A DNA stretch of 6,730 nt, taken from Lachnoclostridium sp. UBA6558 (GTDB taxonomy: Bacteria > Bacillota > Clostridia > Lachnospirales > Lachnospiraceae). Below the pieces are notes generated by a model that did no database searches, was not told where the DNA came from, and saw only the letters and a list, made by a program, of their open reading frames with translations. A program made the position numbers and the translations under genes. Positions 5,092 to 6,730 of this stretch are shown here, in pieces (the stretch's first letter is position 1; each line of letters starts with the position of its first letter). The stretch lies in assembly GCA_002434335.1 (NCBI GenBank), contig DJJW01000004.1:156843-163572 (forward strand). The letters are read 5' to 3'.

Positions 5092-6645
5092 ATGAGTATT
5101 TTAAATGTTGAGAATCTTACTCACGGATTTGGTGACAGGGCCATATTTAATAATGTATCTTTCCGCCTTTTAAAAGGGGAACATATCGGGTTGGTTGGTG
5201 CCAATGGGGAAGGAAAATCTACCTTCATGAACATTGTTACCGGTAAACTTATGCCGGATGAAGGCAATATTCAGTGGGCCAAAAATGTCAGAGTGGGGTA
5301 TCTTGATCAGCATTCCGTTCTGGACAAAGGCATGACCATCCGAGGAGTCTTAAAATCTGCATTTTCCTATCTCTTTGAATTAGAGAAGAAAATGAATGAT
5401 TTATGTAATTTAATGGCTGATGCGGATCCGGACAGCCTTATGAATATTATGGAGGAATTCGGTACCATACAGGAGACCCTTGACAATAATAATTTCTATA
5501 TTATAGATTCAAAGGTAGAAGAAATTGGTCGTGCACTTGGTCTTGATGCTATTGGCCTTGATAAAGATGTAACCGAATTAAGCGGTGGTCAGAGAACCAA
5601 GGTTTTATTAGGCAAGCTGTTATTAGAGAAACCGGACATTCTCTTATTGGACGAGCCTACCAACTACCTGGATACCGTGCATATTGAATGGCTGAAGCGT
5701 TACTTAAACGAATATGATAATGCCTTTATCCTTATCTCTCATGATATACCATTCTTAAACAGCGTTATTAATATAATCTATCATATGGAGAATGCCGAGT
5801 TAAACCGCTATGTGGGAGACTATGACAAATTCCTGGAAGTTTATGAAGTTAAAAAAGCTCAGCTTGAAAGTGCCTATAAAAGACAGCAGCAGGAAATCAA
5901 CGAATTGCAGGACTTTGTAGCGAGAAATAAAGCCAGGGTTTCCACCAGGAACATGGCCATGTCCAGACAGAAAAAGCTGGATAAGATGGATGTTATTGAA
6001 CTTGCAAAAGAGAAACCAAAGCCTGAATTTTATTTTAAGGAAGCCAGAGCAGCCGGCAGGTTCATCTTCCAGACAGAGCATCTTGTAATCGGGTACGATG
6101 AACCCTTATCCAAGCCTTTGACCCTGACCATGGAGCGTGGTGATAAAGTAGTCTTAAAGGGAGCTAACGGAATTGGTAAAACCACTTTATTAAAAAGTAT
6201 CATTGGACTGATACCTCCTCTTGAAGGAAAGGTATCCTTAGGTGATTATCTTTACAAAGGATATTTTGAGCAGGAAATGACAGGCGCTAAGAATAATACC
6301 TGTATCGAAGAGTTATGGAAGGAATTTCCTTCCTATTCTCAGTATGAAGTACGTTCAGCATTGGCGAAATGCGGCTTAACAACAAAACATATTGAGAGTC
6401 TGGTTCGTGTTCTTAGCGGCGGCGAGCAAGCCAAGGTAAGATTATGTAAGCTAATCAACCAGGAGACCAATCTTCTGCTATTGGATGAGCCTACAAACCA
6501 TTTGGATGTAGAAGCCAAGGAGGAACTGAAGCGGGCATTGAAGGAATATGGCGGCAGTATCTTGCTTATATGTCATGAGCCAGAATTCTATGAAGATTTT
6601 GCTACGAAGGTATGGGACTGCTCCAACTGGTCTACCAAAATTTAA
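5092..6645 (+). CDS. ABC-F family ATPase (ribosome-associated)
   Basis: This 517-residue protein has two tandem ABC ATPase domains and no membrane segments, the layout of ABC-F translation factors. These bind at the ribosomal E site and either relieve stalling or protect against ribosome-targeting antibiotics. Domain 1 has Walker A GANGEGKST (36-44), Q73, signature LSGGQ (163-167), Walker B with D187-E188 (LLLDEPTNYLD) and H217. Domain 2 has Walker A GANGIGKTT (357-365), Q394, signature LSGGE (441-445), Walker B with D465-E466 (LLLDEPTNHLD) and H495. Between them lies a charged helical linker (about 240-320), the part that reaches towards the P-site tRNA in known members. Domain 1 has DEPTNYLD where most family members have DEPTNHLD. 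The start at 5092 has AAGGAG (5081-5086) 5 bases upstream; an in-frame TTG at 5029 lies in the leader hairpin and is not credible. Both sites look catalytically intact. Whether this is housekeeping or resistance cannot be told from the sequence. Confidence 0.94.
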   Translation: MSILNVENLTHGFGDRAIFNNVSFRLLKGEHIGLVGANGEGKSTFMNIVTGKLMPDEGNIQWAKNVRVGYLDQHSVLDKGMTIRGVLKSAFSYLFELEKKMNDLCNLMADADPDSLMNIMEEFGTIQETLDNNNFYIIDSKVEEIGRALGLDAIGLDKDVTELSGGQRTKVLLGKLLLEKPDILLLDEPTNYLDTVHIEWLKRYLNEYDNAFILISHDIPFLNSVINIIYHMENAELNRYVGDYDKFLEVYEVKKAQLESAYKRQQQEINELQDFVARNKARVSTRNMAMSRQKKLDKMDVIELAKEKPKPEFYFKEARAAGRFIFQTEHLVIGYDEPLSKPLTLTMERGDKVVLKGANGIGKTTLLKSIIGLIPPLEGKVSLGDYLYKGYFEQEMTGAKNNTCIEELWKEFPSYSQYEVRSALAKCGLTTKHIESLVRVLSGGEQAKVRLCKLINQETNLLLLDEPTNHLDVEAKEELKRALKEYGGSILLICHEPEFYEDFATKVWDCSNWSTKI

Positions 6646-6651
6646 GTAAAC

Positions 6652-6699
6652 AAAAAACCGGATTGTATGGAGTCTTTCCCATATAATCCGGCTTTCTTT
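6652..6699 (+). terminator. Intrinsic terminator of the ABC-F gene
   Basis: CCGGATTGTATGG (6658-6670) pairs with CCATATAATCCGG (6679-6691) over 13 bases with one G-U pair, around an eight-base loop. Six A residues precede it and CTTTCTTTATAT follows. It begins seven bases after the TAA, so the ABC-F gene is most likely the last, and probably the only, gene of its transcript. Confidence 0.9.
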
Positions 6700-6730
6700 A
6701 TATAATTGCAAACTACTTTCATTGCATAAT
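6700..6730. other. Right-hand end, no feature seen
   Basis: The last 31 bases after the terminator are AT-rich and too short to judge. No start codon with a ribosome binding site is visible on either strand. Confidence 0.4.

Noticed and set aside
5800..6081. Minus-strand open frames inside and past the ABC-F gene (also 6478-6711)
   Set aside because: They lie opposite conserved ABC-F coding sequence, and one runs through the terminator hairpin. The translations look like antisense of the ATPase.

Overview
The window looks like a chromosomal segment from a low-GC Gram-positive anaerobe, most likely a clostridium of the Lachnospiraceae type. The basis is AT-rich intergenic DNA, strong AGGAG-type ribosome binding sites, A/T-rich sigma-A-like promoters, and protein sequences that resemble clostridial families as I remember them. 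No database search was possible, so this placement is inference. There are no insertion sequences, CRISPR arrays, tRNAs, rRNAs or phage genes.

Layout. Positions 1-476 hold no supported gene. The first ~300 bases are very AT-rich. A probable promoter near 282-310 is followed by a ~190-base leader containing nested inverted repeats and two similar hairpin-plus-Shine-Dalgarno blocks. Positions 507-1202 (+) encode an OmpR/VanR-type response regulator, and 1228-3453 (+) its partner sensor histidine kinase, with a large extracytoplasmic domain and about six membrane segments. A 16-bp perfect hairpin at 3426-3471 overlaps the kinase stop codon and can terminate transcription from both sides.

Converging on that terminator are two minus-strand genes. 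One (4068-4727) is an HD-domain phosphohydrolase gene. The other (3540-4052) encodes a short CYTH/triphosphate tunnel protein 15 bases downstream. The HD gene is interrupted by a single in-frame amber codon at codon 53. The reading frame is otherwise intact on both sides, with a good ribosome binding site and start, so this is a recent nonsense mutation, a sequencing error, or a readthrough gene. The stop separates the first histidine of the HD motif from the HD pair.

A divergent intergenic region (4728-5091) carries an extended -10 promoter for the HD-CYTH pair and a TTGAAA-16-TATAAT promoter reading right. Then comes an ABC-F ATPase gene (5092-6645, +) with two complete nucleotide-binding domains. 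Its leader has a 13-bp hairpin, and a classical terminator follows at 6652-6699.

How the genes relate: the response regulator and kinase form a bicistronic two-component system. The HD and CYTH enzymes form a second small operon, plausibly acting on phosphorylated metabolites such as nucleotides or polyphosphate. The ABC-F protein is a separate, monocistronic, ribosome-associated ATPase. Nothing in the window ties the three units into one pathway. The most noteworthy item is the amber-interrupted HD gene; the structured leaders are the next most interesting.
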